A stretch of 14,568 nucleotides of DNA from an uncultured Bacilli bacterium (lineage in GTDB: Bacteria > Bacillota_I > Bacilli_A > RF39 > UBA660), in NCBI GenBank assembly GCA_934096015.1, contig CAKOLD010000023.1, forward strand, positions 1-14,568, written 5' to 3'. The number at the start of each line of letters is the position of its first letter. Position 1 is the first letter of the stretch. Shown one piece after another: positions 13,656 to 14,568 of the stretch. Below the pieces are notes generated by a model. The model did no database searches, was not told the DNA's origin, and worked only from the letters and a program-made list of their open reading frames with translations. A program made the position numbers and the translations under genes.

Positions 13656-13673
13656 TATATAGAGTGTGATAAT

Positions 13674-14568
13674 ATGAAATGTATAACTGAATCAAACATA
13701 ACGAATAAAAAAGTTTTATTAAGATGTGATTTAAATGTAACCATAGAAAATGGTTTAATAATAGATGAAACTAAAATAAAAGAATCAGCAGAAACTATAA
13801 AATATTTATTAAACAATAATTGTAGCGTCATTATCTTATCTCATTTAGGAAAAATAAAAACAGAAGAAGATAAAAAAAACAATTCATTAAAAATAGTAGA
13901 AAAACCATTAGAAAAATATTTAAATAAAAAAATACTATTTTCCAAAACAACTAGAAGTACAGAACTCACAAACTTATGCGAAAACTTGAAACCACAAGAA
14001 ATAGTATTGGTAGAAAATACTAGATTTGAAGACTTTCCAAACAAACTTGAAACAAATTGTGATGAGGTTTTAAGTAAATATTGGGGTAGTTTAGCAGATG
14101 TTTTTGTAAATGATGCTTTTGGTACTACTCATAGAAAACATGCCTCTAACTATGGCGTAACAAAATATTTAGAATCTTACTATGGATTATTAATTAAGAA
14201 AGAAATAACTGGTTTACAAACAGTCATAAATCCAGATAAGCCATTTACCGTAATAATGGGAGGCGCAAAAGTAAAAGATAAAATCCAAATGATTAAAGCA
14301 CTTTTAACTAAGTGTGATTATCTAATAGTAGGTGGAGGAATTGCAAATACATTTTTAAAAGCCACTGGCAATAATGTTGGTATAAGTTTATATGACAAAG
14401 AATATGTAGAAGAATTGCTTTCTATATATAAAGAAAATAAAAGTAAGATTATTTTGCCTAAAAAAGTAAGAGTTTTAAATGATAAAAATATACAAACTAA
14501 GGAAATTAACGAAATTGATCCAAATGATAATATATTAGACATTTTATTAGATAATAATTATACTAGCG
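13674..14568 (+). CDS. pgk: Phosphoglycerate kinase (partial, C-terminus beyond window)
   Basis: Glycolytic enzyme transferring phosphate from 1,3-bisphosphoglycerate to ADP. An open frame from ATG 13674 runs 298 codons off the end without a stop, about three quarters of a usual 390-400 residue protein. Visible motifs: KVLLRCDLNV (first substrate loop, normally RVDFNVP), SHLGK (normally SHLGR), LVENTRFE, DVFVNDAFGTTHRKHAS, and the start of the nucleotide domain PFTVIMGGAKVKDKIQM followed by IVGGGIANTFLKATG. Basic-patch arginines in LLRCD, ENTRF and THRKH are kept. Those in DETKI and SHLGK are lysine instead of arginine, and the Pro of NVP is Thr. No gap gene lies upstream, unlike the usual glycolytic operon. 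It could be the only PGK, drifted by AT bias, or a second divergent copy. Confidence 0.92.
   Translation, partial: MKCITESNITNKKVLLRCDLNVTIENGLIIDETKIKESAETIKYLLNNNCSVIILSHLGKIKTEEDKKNNSLKIVEKPLEKYLNKKILFSKTTRSTELTNLCENLKPQEIVLVENTRFEDFPNKLETNCDEVLSKYWGSLADVFVNDAFGTTHRKHASNYGVTKYLESYYGLLIKKEITGLQTVINPDKPFTVIMGGAKVKDKIQMIKALLTKCDYLIVGGGIANTFLKATGNNVGISLYDKEYVEELLSIYKENKSKIILPKKVRVLNDKNIQTKEINEIDPNDNILDILLDNNYTS

Noticed and set aside
1..14568. tRNA genes, CRISPR repeats, insertion sequences or phage genes
   Set aside because: I looked for them and saw none. Repeated short A/T motifs reflect base composition and terminator hairpins.

Overview
The window comes from a very AT-rich, low-GC Gram-positive bacterium of the Bacilli / Mollicutes-like branch. 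The support is a tRNA-Phe T-box in front of pheST, strong AGGAGG ribosome sites, T-run intrinsic terminators, walJ and rlmH next to dnaB, and a recognisable GerQ spore-coat protein. Every Trp codon in the genes is TGG, so the standard bacterial code (table 11) applies. Compact, uncultured gut Bacilli are my best guess for the lineage. That is inference; no rRNA or other decisive marker is present.

Layout: (1) 1-3520 is a tight same-strand cluster: the dnaB tail, an exported LysM/G5/M23 endopeptidase, walJ, rlmH and ung. It ends at a bidirectional terminator shared with a minus-strand LemA-family gene. (2) 4119-5411 holds a two-gene unit: a small glyoxalase-II-like metallo-beta-lactamase protein and an unrecognised membrane-anchored protein. 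It meets the minus-strand gerQ head-on. (3) 5778-7365 has back-to-back gerQ and lysS promoters, with lysS transcribed alone. (4) 7388-8864 is a single 466-residue YfcC-like membrane carrier. (5) 8879-12512 is pheST under a T-box. (6) 12611-13645 is an exported glucosaminidase-type cell-wall hydrolase. (7) From 13627 a phosphoglycerate kinase gene begins and runs off the end.

Themes: essential information-processing genes (dnaB, rlmH, lysS, pheST, ung) are interleaved with envelope genes (two predicted wall hydrolases, LemA, walJ). Each transcription unit has its own compact promoter and terminator. Four genes (gerQ, lysS, the carrier, pheS) have in-frame upstream start codons lying inside promoter, terminator or Shine-Dalgarno sequence. 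I moved those starts downstream.

Most notable points: GerQ with a sigma-E-like promoter in an otherwise reduced-looking genome; an M23 hydrolase where walRKHI would be expected; an internal degenerate duplication in the glucosaminidase protein; a compact T-box; a PGK with two active-site Arg-to-Lys changes; and leaders so short that transcripts seem to begin almost at the ribosome-binding site. I found no mobile element, CRISPR array, tRNA, rRNA or clearly novel multi-gene system.
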